Below are positions 7,591-14,925 of a stretch of 40,902 bases of DNA, piece by piece. The translations under genes were made by a program, and so were the position numbers. The notes under the pieces were generated by a model. The model made no database searches. It was not told where the DNA came from and was given only the letters and a program-made list of their open reading frames with translations. Position 1 is the first letter of the stretch. Each line of letters opens with the position of its first letter. This stretch comes from Chloroflexota bacterium (GTDB lineage: Bacteria; Chloroflexota; Dehalococcoidia; Tepidiformales; Tepidiformaceae): NCBI GenBank assembly GCA_026702615.1, contig JAPPBY010000018.1:1-40902 (forward strand), read 5' to 3'.

Positions 7591-9234
7591 GTGGCAGAAC
7601 TGAACGGCGGACAGATCATCGCGCGGCAGCTAAAGGCGGCCGGCATCGACACGGCATTCGGGGTGGTGGCGGGACCCATGATCGAGGTCATGGCGGCGAT
7701 GGAGCGGGAGGGGATCACGGTGGTGAACTGCCGGCACGAGGTGTCGGCGGGGTTCGCGGCCTCGGCCTGGGGCTGGGCGCGGGGGAAGCCGGGCGTGCTC
7801 GTGGTCGGGTCGGGACCGGGGATGACGAACGCGGTCACGCCCATGTACGTCGCCACGGAGAGCGCGATGCCGCTGGTGGTGCTGGGGGGCTCGTCGGCGG
7901 GGAATCAGCGGGGACTCGGGGCCTTCCAAGAGGCAGACCAGGTCGCGTTCGCGGCGCCCGGCTGCAAGTGGGCGACGCAGGTCGATAGCCAGGCACGCAT
8001 CGCGGAGTACGTCCACCTCGCCCTGGGGCGGGCCCTGAACGGGCGACCCGGGGCGGTCTACCTCGACTTCCCCGCCGAGCTGATTCGCACGCCGTTCGAG
8101 GAAGCGGACGTCGAGTGGCGCACGAGCGAGCCGGAAATCTCGCGGCCCCACCCGGACCCCGCCGCCCTCGAAGCGGTCGCGGACATGCTGGCGGAGGCGG
8201 AGCGGCCGCTCGTCATCATGGGGAAGGGCGCGGGCTGGGCGGAGGCGGGGCTGCCGCTGCAGCGGCTCGTGGACCGGGGCATCCCGTTCGTGTCGTCGCC
8301 GATGGGGCGAGGCTCGATTCCCGATGACCACCCGATGTTCATGAACGCCGCCCGCTCGGCGGCGCTGGGCGGGGCGGACGCGGTCCTGATGGTGGGCGGG
8401 CGCTTCAACTGGGTGTTCCAGTTCGGAAAGTCGCCGCGATTCGCCGAGGGCGCGCGCCTCGCCCACATCGACATCGTGGCGGAGGAGTTCTACAGCGGGG
8501 CGGACGTCGAGACGGGCATCGTGGCCGACTGCGCGATCGCCGTGGAGCAGCTCAACGGGCTGCTCGACGGACGCAGCCTGCGCGTCGCGAGCAGCGACTG
8601 GGTGGGGACGCTGCAGGAGTCGCGCTCGCGCAACGAGGCGAGCTCAGCGGAGGCGATGGCCTCGGACGAGGTGCCCATCAACCACTTCCGGCTGCTGCGG
8701 GACGTGCGGGACTGCCTCGACCGCGACGCGACGGTGACGGTCGACGCGGAGCTGACGATGGGCGTGGCGCGAGCGGTCATGCCGAGTTTCGGGTCGCGCC
8801 TGCGGCTGAACTCGGGCACGACGGGCTGCATGGGCACGGGTCTGCCCTACGCCATCGGCGCGAAGCTGGCTCGGCCGGACCAGCAGGTGGTGGCGGTGCT
8901 CGGCGACTACGCCTTTGGCGCCGCGGCCATGGAGGTGGAGACGGCGGCGCGCATCGGCTGCAACGTGGTCATCGTCGTGTCGAACAACGGGGGCATTGCG
9001 GGCCACTCGATTCAGGACCGGACGTTCGCGCCCGACGCGCCCCCCATCGCCGCCCTCCTCCCCGTCGCCTACGAGAAAACGGTGGAGATGGTGGGCGGCT
9101 GGGCGCGACGCGTCGAGGATCCGGCGGACATCGCGCCCGCCGTCCAGGAGGCGTTGGCGGCGAACACGGTCGCGCTGGTCAACGTGCTGACGGACCCGAA
9201 GGGCCGTCGGTCGGGGTCGGCGTACCTGGGGTAG
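7591..9234 (+). CDS. Thiamine diphosphate enzyme, oxalyl-CoA decarboxylase / 2-hydroxyacyl-CoA lyase-like
   Basis: The protein has 547 residues with the three-domain ThDP fold. The N-terminal pyrimidine-binding domain carries the activating glutamate E50 (NCRHEVSAGFA) and VVGSGPGMTNA. The C-terminal PP domain has GDYAFGAAAMEVETAARIG followed by VSNNGG, the GD...NN metal/diphosphate motif. The MEVETAARIGCNVVIVVSNN version resembles oxalyl-CoA decarboxylase and 2-hydroxyacyl-CoA lyase, more so than acetolactate synthase. The likely reaction is cleavage or decarboxylation of a 2-hydroxy- or 2-oxoacyl-CoA. GTG 7591 is chosen because GCGGAGGG precedes it by 7 nt and the family starts near LNGGQI; ATG 7561 would add 10 residues. 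Confidence 0.88.
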   Translation: MAELNGGQIIARQLKAAGIDTAFGVVAGPMIEVMAAMEREGITVVNCRHEVSAGFAASAWGWARGKPGVLVVGSGPGMTNAVTPMYVATESAMPLVVLGGSSAGNQRGLGAFQEADQVAFAAPGCKWATQVDSQARIAEYVHLALGRALNGRPGAVYLDFPAELIRTPFEEADVEWRTSEPEISRPHPDPAALEAVADMLAEAERPLVIMGKGAGWAEAGLPLQRLVDRGIPFVSSPMGRGSIPDDHPMFMNAARSAALGGADAVLMVGGRFNWVFQFGKSPRFAEGARLAHIDIVAEEFYSGADVETGIVADCAIAVEQLNGLLDGRSLRVASSDWVGTLQESRSRNEASSAEAMASDEVPINHFRLLRDVRDCLDRDATVTVDAELTMGVARAVMPSFGSRLRLNSGTTGCMGTGLPYAIGAKLARPDQQVVAVLGDYAFGAAAMEVETAARIGCNVVIVVSNNGGIAGHSIQDRTFAPDAPPIAALLPVAYEKTVEMVGGWARRVEDPADIAPAVQEALAANTVALVNVLTDPKGRRSGSAYLG

Positions 9235-9284
9235 AATTGGGCGCTTGCCTAAGCCCTTTAGGGGTATTCCTCCCGAGGTAGAAC

Positions 9285-10856
9285 ATGCCCGAGTCCTACA
9301 TGGTTCAACTCACCCTTCGGTCTGCCGACGATGGAGGACCGGTGGGTCGACAGCTCCTTCAGGCCGTGGCGGAAGAGGTTCTTCACTGGGCCACTGGGGC
9401 GGAGGGGCTGCCAGAAGGGTCTGAGTTCCCGCACCGCGGGGCGTGGACGAGCGCACGGTTGGGCACGTACGACGTTGTTGGCAGGGCTGACGAGGACTTG
9501 GAGTGGTGGGAGATTGAGTGGGTGAGGCCCGACGCCGAGAGGGACGCACTGTGGGTGAGTCAGATTCAACTGGCGACCAAGGGTAAAGACGTTGAAGGTC
9601 GGATTCGAGTCACGGGGCGTGCCCAGCCGGGGAAGATTACGCCGAAAATCATCTCAGTACGGCGACCGAACGTCGTCCCTCGGCTCGTTACGAGGTTTCA
9701 CGCCACGTACTACGGCGACCGCGTCGATGCGATGCCCGTCTCCCCTATCTCCGCACAACGGGTGGGGCGCTTGGTAGAGCGTCTTGAGGATCCTGAGCGA
9801 CGCCTCCCCCTAGTGCTCATCAGCGTGCCCCGCGAGGCCTCCAAGCCTCTCGTAGTACCAGAATACGCGGCTGACCAGTTGGCAGGCCTCGCCGAAGTTG
9901 CCCTACTTCAGGACGAGTCAGCGTCCTGGCAACTCACGGAGAGGGTGGGGAAGCCCCTCTCTTGTTTCTGGGGAGCCGTCCGGTTGTATTGGCCAGGTTT
10001 CATGCTAAAGACCGATGACCCCTACTCCCACCGCTTATGGCTCTCAAGGCGCATTGAGATGCAGGGGCCGCACGGAGTGGTCGACCAAATCTTCAACATG
10101 CTGTGCTCTAGAGTCGCGCGCGCAACAGGTGACATGACCCTCTGGAAGGAGGTGCGGGATGGCATCGTCGCGCGCACTGAAGCCGAGACACGCAGGCGAC
10201 TCCAGGAACTTGGGGCAGACAGTGAACTCCTTGCTCTAGCTGAGGAGGAAATCGAGGCGGCAATACTAGCTAGAGAACGCTCAGACAAACTCGAGGAAGA
10301 ACTCAAGGAAGCGCAGCAGCGGATCGGCAAGCTCGAAGAGGAGCTAGAAGCCCAACGCGAGCAGTGGACGCAGTTCCAAGCGTACTCCACGAGCCGTGTT
10401 GGAGAGGCTGAAGAGTCTCCCACGGTTGAGAGCATCTTGGGCGCCGTCGAGACGGCCCGCCAACTCCCAAATATTCGGGTTCTCGACAGCGCAGTTGACT
10501 CGGCCCGCAGATCACAGTCGAACAGAGGGCCCGACCTCTACAAGGTCTTCTGCGAGTTGGATCGCCTAGCCGTCGCATACCGCGGAGGGCTGGGGACAGG
10601 GGTCAAGGAGTGGCTCCGCGAGCAGCTCCCTAGTGTGCCGCACGAATACGCTTCCGATCTCAGCGACACGACGACTGGCAAGAGGGAACAGACCTACACA
10701 TTCGGCGGCATCTTCATGCCGAAGCATCTCAAGTTCGGAGGCGGCTTCAACACGCAGAACCTGCTACGCGTCCACTTTGAATTTGAGTTCGACGACGATC
10801 CTCCGCGTTGCGTCATTGGTCACGTCGGCGAGCACCTGCCGAACGAGATGTCGTGA
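9285..10856 (+). CDS. Unrecognised coiled-coil protein of an accessory island
   Basis: The protein has 523 residues in three parts. An N-terminal globular region (1 to about 130) holds WWEIEWVRPDAERDALWVSQ. A middle domain (about 130-260) has YYGDRVDAMPVSPISAQRVG, RRLPLVLIS and LSCFWGAVRLYWPGF. Next comes a charged coiled coil (about 297-367), then a C-terminal domain (about 430-523) with FGGGFNTQNLLRVHFEFEF and CVIGHVGEHLPN. No transmembrane segment, P-loop or nuclease motif is evident. ATG 9285 follows GAGG. Codon use includes more AT-ending and rare codons (CTA, AGA, ATA) than the neighbours, suggesting transfer. I cannot name a family; the architecture suggests a large assembly or defence-associated protein, with low certainty. 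Confidence 0.7.
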   Translation: MPESYMVQLTLRSADDGGPVGRQLLQAVAEEVLHWATGAEGLPEGSEFPHRGAWTSARLGTYDVVGRADEDLEWWEIEWVRPDAERDALWVSQIQLATKGKDVEGRIRVTGRAQPGKITPKIISVRRPNVVPRLVTRFHATYYGDRVDAMPVSPISAQRVGRLVERLEDPERRLPLVLISVPREASKPLVVPEYAADQLAGLAEVALLQDESASWQLTERVGKPLSCFWGAVRLYWPGFMLKTDDPYSHRLWLSRRIEMQGPHGVVDQIFNMLCSRVARATGDMTLWKEVRDGIVARTEAETRRRLQELGADSELLALAEEEIEAAILARERSDKLEEELKEAQQRIGKLEEELEAQREQWTQFQAYSTSRVGEAEESPTVESILGAVETARQLPNIRVLDSAVDSARRSQSNRGPDLYKVFCELDRLAVAYRGGLGTGVKEWLREQLPSVPHEYASDLSDTTTGKREQTYTFGGIFMPKHLKFGGGFNTQNLLRVHFEFEFDDDPPRCVIGHVGEHLPNEMS

Positions 10857-10882
10857 GCATTGGGGCGTACCCGGGGTAGGGG

Positions 10883-10888
10883 TACACT
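10883..10888 (+). promoter_or_regulatory. -10 box TACACT, leaderless spacing
   Basis: TACACT ends 7 nt before ATG 10896, so transcription would start at or next to the start codon and leave no room for a Shine-Dalgarno site. Confidence 0.55.
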
Positions 10889-10895
10889 TCCGCCC

Positions 10896-11405
10896 ATGAC
10901 TGATACGCCCACCCCGCACATCCGACTGGCGACCGACGAGGAGCTGCCGGAGGGGTTGCGTGGGCGTGGCGACGACTTCACGCGGGTGTTCGGGCACAAC
11001 TCGGCGCTGTTCGAGCGTTGGAACGAGTGGTACCGCCCGCTGATCCGGGACGGCGCCGTCTCGGCGCGTCTGAAGGAGATGGTGCGGCTGCGGGTCGCGC
11101 AGCTGAACGCGTGCGACTTCTGACAGGCCGCCCGGCTTCCCCTGTCAGGGGAAGGTGACACCCTCGAGGAGAGCACCGTCGGCAAGATTGCGACGTGGGG
11201 CGACCAGGACTTTACTGAGGCCGAGAAGGCCGCGTTCCACTACGCCGAGCGGCTGTTCGTGGACCACGCCAACATCGACGGCGAGCTGTTCGACGAGTTG
11301 GCCGAGCACTACACCGAGGAGCAGATCCTTGAGATCGGGTGGGCGGTCGTGAGCTACATGGGCTACGGGCGCCTGATTCACTCGTTCGGCCTGAAACCCT
11401 CCTGA
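10896..11405 (+). CDS. AhpD/carboxymuconolactone decarboxylase-like protein with in-frame TGA (candidate selenocysteine, CxxU)
   Basis: Read straight through an internal TGA at 11121-11123, the frame encodes 169 residues of a typical AhpD/CMD-fold protein. Before the TGA comes LKEMVRLRVAQLNACDF, after it QAARLPL; the C-terminal half has DQDFTEAEKAAFHYAERLFV, YTEEQILEIGWAVVSY and GYGRLIHSFGL. Family members carry a redox CxxC exactly here (normally NxCxxC). The TGA is codon 76, so the motif reads C73-D-F-U76. A strong hairpin follows at the spacing of bacterial SECIS elements. AhpD-like selenoproteins with CxxU are known. Likely role: peroxide or disulfide redox chemistry. A nonsense mutation is the alternative. 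The downstream hydrolase has its Shine-Dalgarno inside this gene's final stop. Confidence 0.82.
11121..11154 (+). promoter_or_regulatory. Candidate bacterial SECIS element after the in-frame TGA
   Basis: An 8-bp perfect stem, CTTCCCCT (11136-11143) with AGGGGAAG (11147-11154), closes the three-base loop GTC (11144-11146). Counting the T of TGA as 1, the loop G and U fall at 24 and 25. In the Escherichia coli fdhF SECIS the essential loop G and U are at 23 and 24. The bulged U of fdhF is not evident. SelB binding is inferred. Confidence 0.7.
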
Positions 11406-11417
11406 GGAGAACCGCAA

Positions 11418-12374
11418 ATGACCTTCGATTCCAGCGTCTTCGGCGAGGACGCCATCAGCCAGGAGACGCGCGAGTTCGTGGCCGCCTCGATGGCGATGCG
11501 CGAGCAGATGCCATCGATGGAGAACACGGATCTCGTGGAGCTGCGCCGCTTGATGGACGAGGGCGGCGGGGCGTTCCCCGTGCCCCCGCCCGTCGACCGG
11601 GCGGAGGACCGCACCGTGCCGGGCATGGGCGAGGGCGCCTCGATCCGCATCATCCGGCCGGAGGGGCGCGCGCCCACAGGCGTTTACCTCGACATCCACG
11701 GGGGCGGCTGGGTGATCGGGCGGGCGCGCATGAGCGACCAAGCCAACCTGGCGCTGGTCGAGGCGTTCGGCCTCGCGACGGTGAGCGTCGACTACCGGCT
11801 CGCGCCGGAGCACCCGTATCCCGCGGGTCCGGACGACTGCGAGGCGGCGGCGGTGTGGCTCGTCGAGAACGCGGCGGCGGAGTTCGGGACGGAGCGGCTC
11901 CTGATCGGGGGCGGTTCGGCGGGCGCGCACCTGGCGGCGGTCACGCTGCTGCGGATGCGGGACCGGCACGGCTACACGGGATTCATCGGGGCGAACCTGG
12001 TCTACGGTCCGTACGACCTCTCGATGACGCCGAGCCAGCGGCTGGGCGTGGGACCGGAGGGCGGCCTCGACCGGGCCGCGATCGATCGGTTCTACGAGAT
12101 GTTCATCCCCGGGGTGGATACGACCGACCCGGACGTGTCGCCGCTGAACGCGCACCTGCAGAACATGCCGCCGGCGCTCTTCACGGTGGGGTCGTACGAC
12201 CCGCTGCTGGACGACTCGCTGTTCATGCACGCGCGCTGGCTGGCGGCGGGCAACGAGTCCGAGCTGGCGGTCTACCCCGGCGGCCCGCACGGCTTCGACG
12301 CGGCGCCGATCCCGATCGGGCAGGAGGCGCGGGAGCGCGTCTTCGCGTTCATCGGGGAGCGGCTCGGCCAGTAG
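11418..12374 (+). CDS. Alpha/beta hydrolase of the hormone-sensitive lipase family (carboxylesterase)
   Basis: The protein has 318 residues. The oxyanion-hole motif HGGGW is at 94-98, the nucleophile serine S167 lies in GGGSAGAH, and the acid/base pair is D261 (GSYDPLLDD) and H291 (GGPHGF), the complete HSL-family triad. It hydrolyses short acyl or aryl esters; the natural substrate is unknown. No signal peptide is seen, so it is cytoplasmic. GAGGAG overlaps the TGA terminating the preceding AhpD-like gene (TGAGGAG), 12 nt before ATG, so efficient translation may depend on ribosomes finishing the upstream gene, and hence on reading through its internal TGA. Confidence 0.92.
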   Translation: MTFDSSVFGEDAISQETREFVAASMAMREQMPSMENTDLVELRRLMDEGGGAFPVPPPVDRAEDRTVPGMGEGASIRIIRPEGRAPTGVYLDIHGGGWVIGRARMSDQANLALVEAFGLATVSVDYRLAPEHPYPAGPDDCEAAAVWLVENAAAEFGTERLLIGGGSAGAHLAAVTLLRMRDRHGYTGFIGANLVYGPYDLSMTPSQRLGVGPEGGLDRAAIDRFYEMFIPGVDTTDPDVSPLNAHLQNMPPALFTVGSYDPLLDDSLFMHARWLAAGNESELAVYPGGPHGFDAAPIPIGQEARERVFAFIGERLGQ

Positions 12375-12377
12375 GGC

Positions 12378-13016
12378 CTAGCCCAACAGGACCTCTCGAC
12401 CGCCCGCGAGGGCGACGGCCGCGCGGACGGACGGCGCGGACGCGGAGGCGACGCTCACACCGGGAACCTCGCCGCCCAGCCAGTCGCGGATAGCGCCTTC
12501 GTCGCCGGCAAGTTCGACGCGGGCAAAGCCGGTCGGTCGAACGCGGTGGCGGGCGTCTCCGCGGGCGGGGTGCAGGTCGGGGGGAACCTGCCAGTCGATG
12601 AAGAACGTGCGGGAGGGGTCGGCCATGGCCTCGGCGAGGCCGGCGAGCCGCCAGGTAAGCGTCACACCACCGGGGGCGTCGCGGGACATGGGGAGGGGGC
12701 GCAGGCCGAGCCGCTCGGCGGTGGCGTCGAGGCCGGATGCGTCGGTGCGGAGGCAGAGGGCGGCGACGCGGTCGCCGGCGGCGGTCTGGTCGCGGAGCCA
12801 GGCGCCCATGGGGCTGGCGGCGGCCTCGTCCTCGTCGACGATGCCCATGATCTCGATGTAGGCCTCACCCAGCGGCACGATGCGGTTGCCGGTGCCGTGT
12901 CCGGCGTGCCTGCCGCCGGGCAACGACACGAGTCCGTGGTCGCGTTCGAGGCGTGCGGAGGTAGCGTAGATGTCGGCCGTGGCGAGGATGACGTGGTCGA
13001 TGGCGAGTGGCGTCAT
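12378..13016 (-). CDS. VOC superfamily glyoxalase-like protein (Glyoxalase_3)
   Basis: The protein has 212 residues and starts MTPLAIDHVILATADIYATS, the first betaalphabeta module of a VOC protein. HGTGNRIVPLGEAYIEIMGIVDE follows, with a possible metal histidine and glutamate, and then a less conserved second module. Glyoxalase_3-like proteins are mostly uncharacterised; some are lyases or dioxygenases acting on small organic acids. The frame is open further upstream, but ATG 13016 has a TACCAT box ending 7 nt before it, giving a leaderless start. It converges with the hydrolase gene across a 3-nt gap. Confidence 0.8.
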   Translation of the reverse strand: MTPLAIDHVILATADIYATSARLERDHGLVSLPGGRHAGHGTGNRIVPLGEAYIEIMGIVDEDEAAASPMGAWLRDQTAAGDRVAALCLRTDASGLDATAERLGLRPLPMSRDAPGGVTLTWRLAGLAEAMADPSRTFFIDWQVPPDLHPARGDARHRVRPTGFARVELAGDEGAIRDWLGGEVPGVSVASASAPSVRAAVALAGGREVLLG

Positions 13017-13023
13017 GCCTGCG

Positions 13024-13029
13024 ATGGTA
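13024..13029 (-). promoter_or_regulatory. -10 box TACCAT of the VOC gene
   Basis: On the minus strand TACCAT ends 7 nt before ATG 13016, the same leaderless spacing seen at several other genes in the window. Confidence 0.5.
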
Positions 13030-13093
13030 GAGAATTCGGGCGCGTCCAGGGCGGCGGCTTGCGGGGGCGGGCCGGGGGCGTCAGGATCAGGGT

Positions 13094-13405
13094 ATGAACG
13101 AAGAGATTTTCCGCGAGATCCAGACAGCGCTCGACCACGAAGAACCGGTCGTGCTGGCGACGGTCGCGCGGACGCGCGGCTCCACGCCGCGCAAGACGGG
13201 CGCGAAGATGGTGGTTCGCAGCGATGGCTCGTTTTTCGGCACCATCGGCGGGGGCTGCGGGGAGGCTGAGGTGTGGCAGGAGGCGATGGAGGTGCTGGAG
13301 GACGGCTCTCCACGCATCGTCACGGTCGACCTGACGGAGCCGACGGACGGCGAGGACAAGATCTGCGGGGGCGTCATGGACGTCTTCGTGGAACGGCTAA
13401 CCTGA
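13094..13405 (+). CDS. XdhC/CoxI N-terminal-domain protein (short)
   Basis: The protein has 103 residues: PVVLATVARTRGSTPRKTGAK, then GTIGGGCGEAEVWQEA, and an ending with GGVMDVFVERL. This is the N-terminal XdhC/CoxI domain. Full-length XdhC (about 270 or more residues) adds a Rossmann domain and sulfurates the molybdenum cofactor of xanthine or CO dehydrogenases. Here only the first domain exists, with a clean stop; single-domain members occur in nature. The cysteine in GGGCGEAE and the late IC (KICGGVM) are kept. No molybdoenzyme gene is in the window, so its partner is unknown. Confidence 0.85.
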   Translation: MNEEIFREIQTALDHEEPVVLATVARTRGSTPRKTGAKMVVRSDGSFFGTIGGGCGEAEVWQEAMEVLEDGSPRIVTVDLTEPTDGEDKICGGVMDVFVERLT

Positions 13406-13500
13406 GGCCGGCTCCACGGGTCGCTCCTGATCGATTAGCGCCGCGAGGGGTAGCGGCCGGCGGCAACCCTTACCGGGATTGCGCTTTCCCCCATTGCAGC

Positions 13501-13515
13501 ATCATGTACCATGAT
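13501..13515. promoter_or_regulatory. Small palindrome upstream of tatA
   Basis: ATCATGTACCATGAT is a perfect 6+6 inverted repeat with a TAC centre, 43 nt before the tatA start. It could be a regulator site or chance; nothing else supports a role. Confidence 0.3.
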
Positions 13516-13558
13516 TGAACTGATTCCCCGGCGTGAGCGGGGGGACGAGGAGGGCGTT

Positions 13559-13897
13559 ATGCCTGGTCCGCTGCTTATCGGTCCGCTTGGGCCGCTGGAG
13601 CTCGCCATCATCGTCGGCGTCATTGTCTTGCTCTTTGGCGTCGGGCGCATCAGCAGGATCGGCGGCGATCTGGGCTCCTCGATCAAGGAGTTCCGGCGCG
13701 CCGTTCGGGAGGACGACGAAGGGGAGGAAGAGGGCGCCACGGAGGAAGTGCAGGCGCAAGTCCAGCCGGAGCAGGCGGCGCCGCAACAGCCGGTTCAGCA
13801 GGCTGCCCCGCCCGCCCAGCAGGCCGCACCGCCGGCAGCGGCTCCGCCGGCCGACTCCGCCCCGCAGGGCGACAGCACTACCCGGAACGTCTTCTAA
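13559..13897 (+). CDS. tatA: Twin-arginine translocase subunit TatA/TatB
   Basis: TatA forms the membrane pore of the Tat pathway, which exports folded proteins such as cofactor enzymes. The 112-residue product has one membrane helix (PLELAIIVGVIVLLFG), the FG hinge (LLFGVGRISRIGG) and an amphipathic helix (LGSSIKEFRRAVRE), then an acidic stretch and a Gln/Ala/Pro-rich tail, disordered and typical of actinobacterial and chloroflexal TatA. ATG 13559 follows GAGGAGGG at 4-5 nt; an ATG at 13511 is in frame but would add a charged leader unlike TatA. It stands alone: no tatC is seen nearby. Confidence 0.9.
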   Translation: MPGPLLIGPLGPLELAIIVGVIVLLFGVGRISRIGGDLGSSIKEFRRAVREDDEGEEEGATEEVQAQVQPEQAAPQQPVQQAAPPAQQAAPPAAAPPADSAPQGDSTTRNVF

Positions 13898-13940
13898 CCA
13901 CCCTCGGGTCCGAACACCCAAACGAGTCCCACGCAACGTC

Positions 13941-14168
13941 ATGCGCAATCCAGTCCGGTTCCTGGCCCTTAGACTCCGCAATGGTAACGGGAGGCACTCG
14001 TCGGTCGAGGCATCTCCCACCGCGCCACGAGAGGCACGTGGACCCGCAGCTTCGGGGACCGAGGCGGATGCACAGCCGAACGAGACCGTCTGGTACGTGA
14101 ACGAGGTCTACCAGGACATCTGGGACAACGAAAAGGATGCCGTCTACGACGACCTGCCAGCTCGGTGA
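13941..14168 (+). CDS. Probable MazE-type antitoxin, N-terminal part uncertain
   Basis: The end of this frame, TVWYVNEVYQDIWDNEKDAV followed by YDDL, looks like the toxin-binding tail of antitoxins paired with MazF/PemK toxins (the WDNEEDAVYDDL pattern). The first 45 or so residues from ATG 13941 are basic and low in recognisable motifs, so the true start or an upstream lesion is unclear. It overlaps the 5' end of the MazF-like frame (ATG 14137), as usual for antitoxin-toxin pairs. Confidence 0.45.
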   Translation: MRNPVRFLALRLRNGNGRHSSVEASPTAPREARGPAASGTEADAQPNETVWYVNEVYQDIWDNEKDAVYDDLPAR

Positions 14169-14480
14169 CGTCCTCCTGCTGGAAGTCGCCTACACCGACC
14201 TGCGGGGAGCAAAAGGCGGCCCGCCGTCGTTGTCAGCAACGACGAGTACAACGAGACCGGCGCCGATGCGGTGATCGTGCCGCTCACTGCAAGCGCGACA
14301 CGTCTACGAATGGGTGACTACCAGATCGCGAGTTGGTCGAGCGCGGGCCTGGTACGACCTTCCGTCGCCAGAGCGAGACCCACGACGGTCGCGAGCAGCA
14401 GGATTGAGCGGAGGCTGGGCCGGCTTGCGACGGCGGACCTTGAGGGTGTGCTCGCCGGCTTGCGAGCGATTCTCGGCTGA
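14137..14480 (+). pseudogene. MazF/PemK-like endoribonuclease toxin, frameshifted
   Basis: Frame 1 from ATG 14137 gives QLGDVLLLEVAYTDLRG, the MazF N-terminus. The rest lies in the -1 frame: RRPAVVVSNDEYNETGADAV, then IVPLT, GDYQIASWSSAGLVRPS and IERRLGRL, through the stop at 14478-14480. The break lies between 14203 and 14214 (CGGGGAGCAAAAGG). One missing G in the G run, or a -1 slip on AAAA, would restore a continuous toxin of normal length. MazF is a sequence-specific mRNA interferase; this copy is inactive as written unless frameshifting occurs. Confidence 0.85.
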
Positions 14481-14502
14481 GTTGCGCGCGGCGCGAATAC
14501 AC

Positions 14503-14528
14503 CGAAGCCCCCGTTTCCGGGGGCTTCG
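14503..14528. terminator. Strong hairpin, probable bidirectional terminator
   Basis: CGAAGCCCCCG (14503-14513) and CGGGGGCTTCG (14518-14528) form a perfect 11-bp stem with loop TTTC, followed rightward by TGCTTTCT. It separates the MazEF remnant from the convergent MoaD-like operon and could end both transcripts. Confidence 0.7.
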
Positions 14529-14618
14529 TGCTTTCTACCGTCGCTCCTGAGGTCTGGCGGGCGGCCGACTAGCCCCCTCGCGGCGAGAACCGCGCGGAGG
14601 CAACGCCCGGAGCCGGCT

Positions 14619-14900
14619 TCAGGATGAACCGCCGGCGACGGCGGGGACGATGCTGACCTCGTCGCCATCGTTGATGGTGGTGGCGAGGCCGTCCTCGAAG
14701 CGGACGTCCTCGCCGTTGATGTAGACGTTCACGAAGCGGCGCAGCTCCCCTTCCTCGTCGAGCATCCGCTCGGCCACGCCCGGGAAGCGCGCCTCGAGGT
14801 CGGCGATGCAGTCCGAGAGCGAGCCGGTGACACCGTCGACGGTGGGCTGGTCGCCGGTGAGGGGGCGGAGGGGCTGGGGGATGAGGACCGTTGCTGCCAC
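14619..14900 (-). CDS. MoaD/ThiS-like sulfur-carrier protein ending GGSS
   Basis: The protein has 93 residues with the ubiquitin-like beta-grasp fold: VAATVLIPQPLRPLTG, SLSDCIADLEARFPGV, RFVNVYINGEDVRF and DGDEVSIVPAVAGGSS. Carriers of this family end in a diglycine that is thiocarboxylated. Here two serines follow it, so a peptidase would have to expose GG, as Mec does for CysO and HcyD for HcyS. GTG 14900 is chosen because GGAG lies 8 nt upstream. It is the last gene of a SAM-riboswitch operon with a NIL protein and a threonine-synthase-like enzyme, so it probably supplies sulfur for homocysteine or cysteine synthesis, not molybdopterin. Confidence 0.87.
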   Translation of the reverse strand: MAATVLIPQPLRPLTGDQPTVDGVTGSLSDCIADLEARFPGVAERMLDEEGELRRFVNVYINGEDVRFEDGLATTINDGDEVSIVPAVAGGSS

Positions 14901-14925
14901 GTGATGGTCTCCGTTCGTTGTGTGG

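Noticed and set aside
10896-11123. A short 75-residue protein ending at the TGA
   Set aside because: The family match continues in the same frame for 93 codons after the TGA, so a natural stop here is unlikely.
13511-13558. ATG 13511 as tatA start
   Set aside because: It adds 16 charged residues before the TatA membrane helix, while ATG 13559 has a strong GAGGAGGG site.
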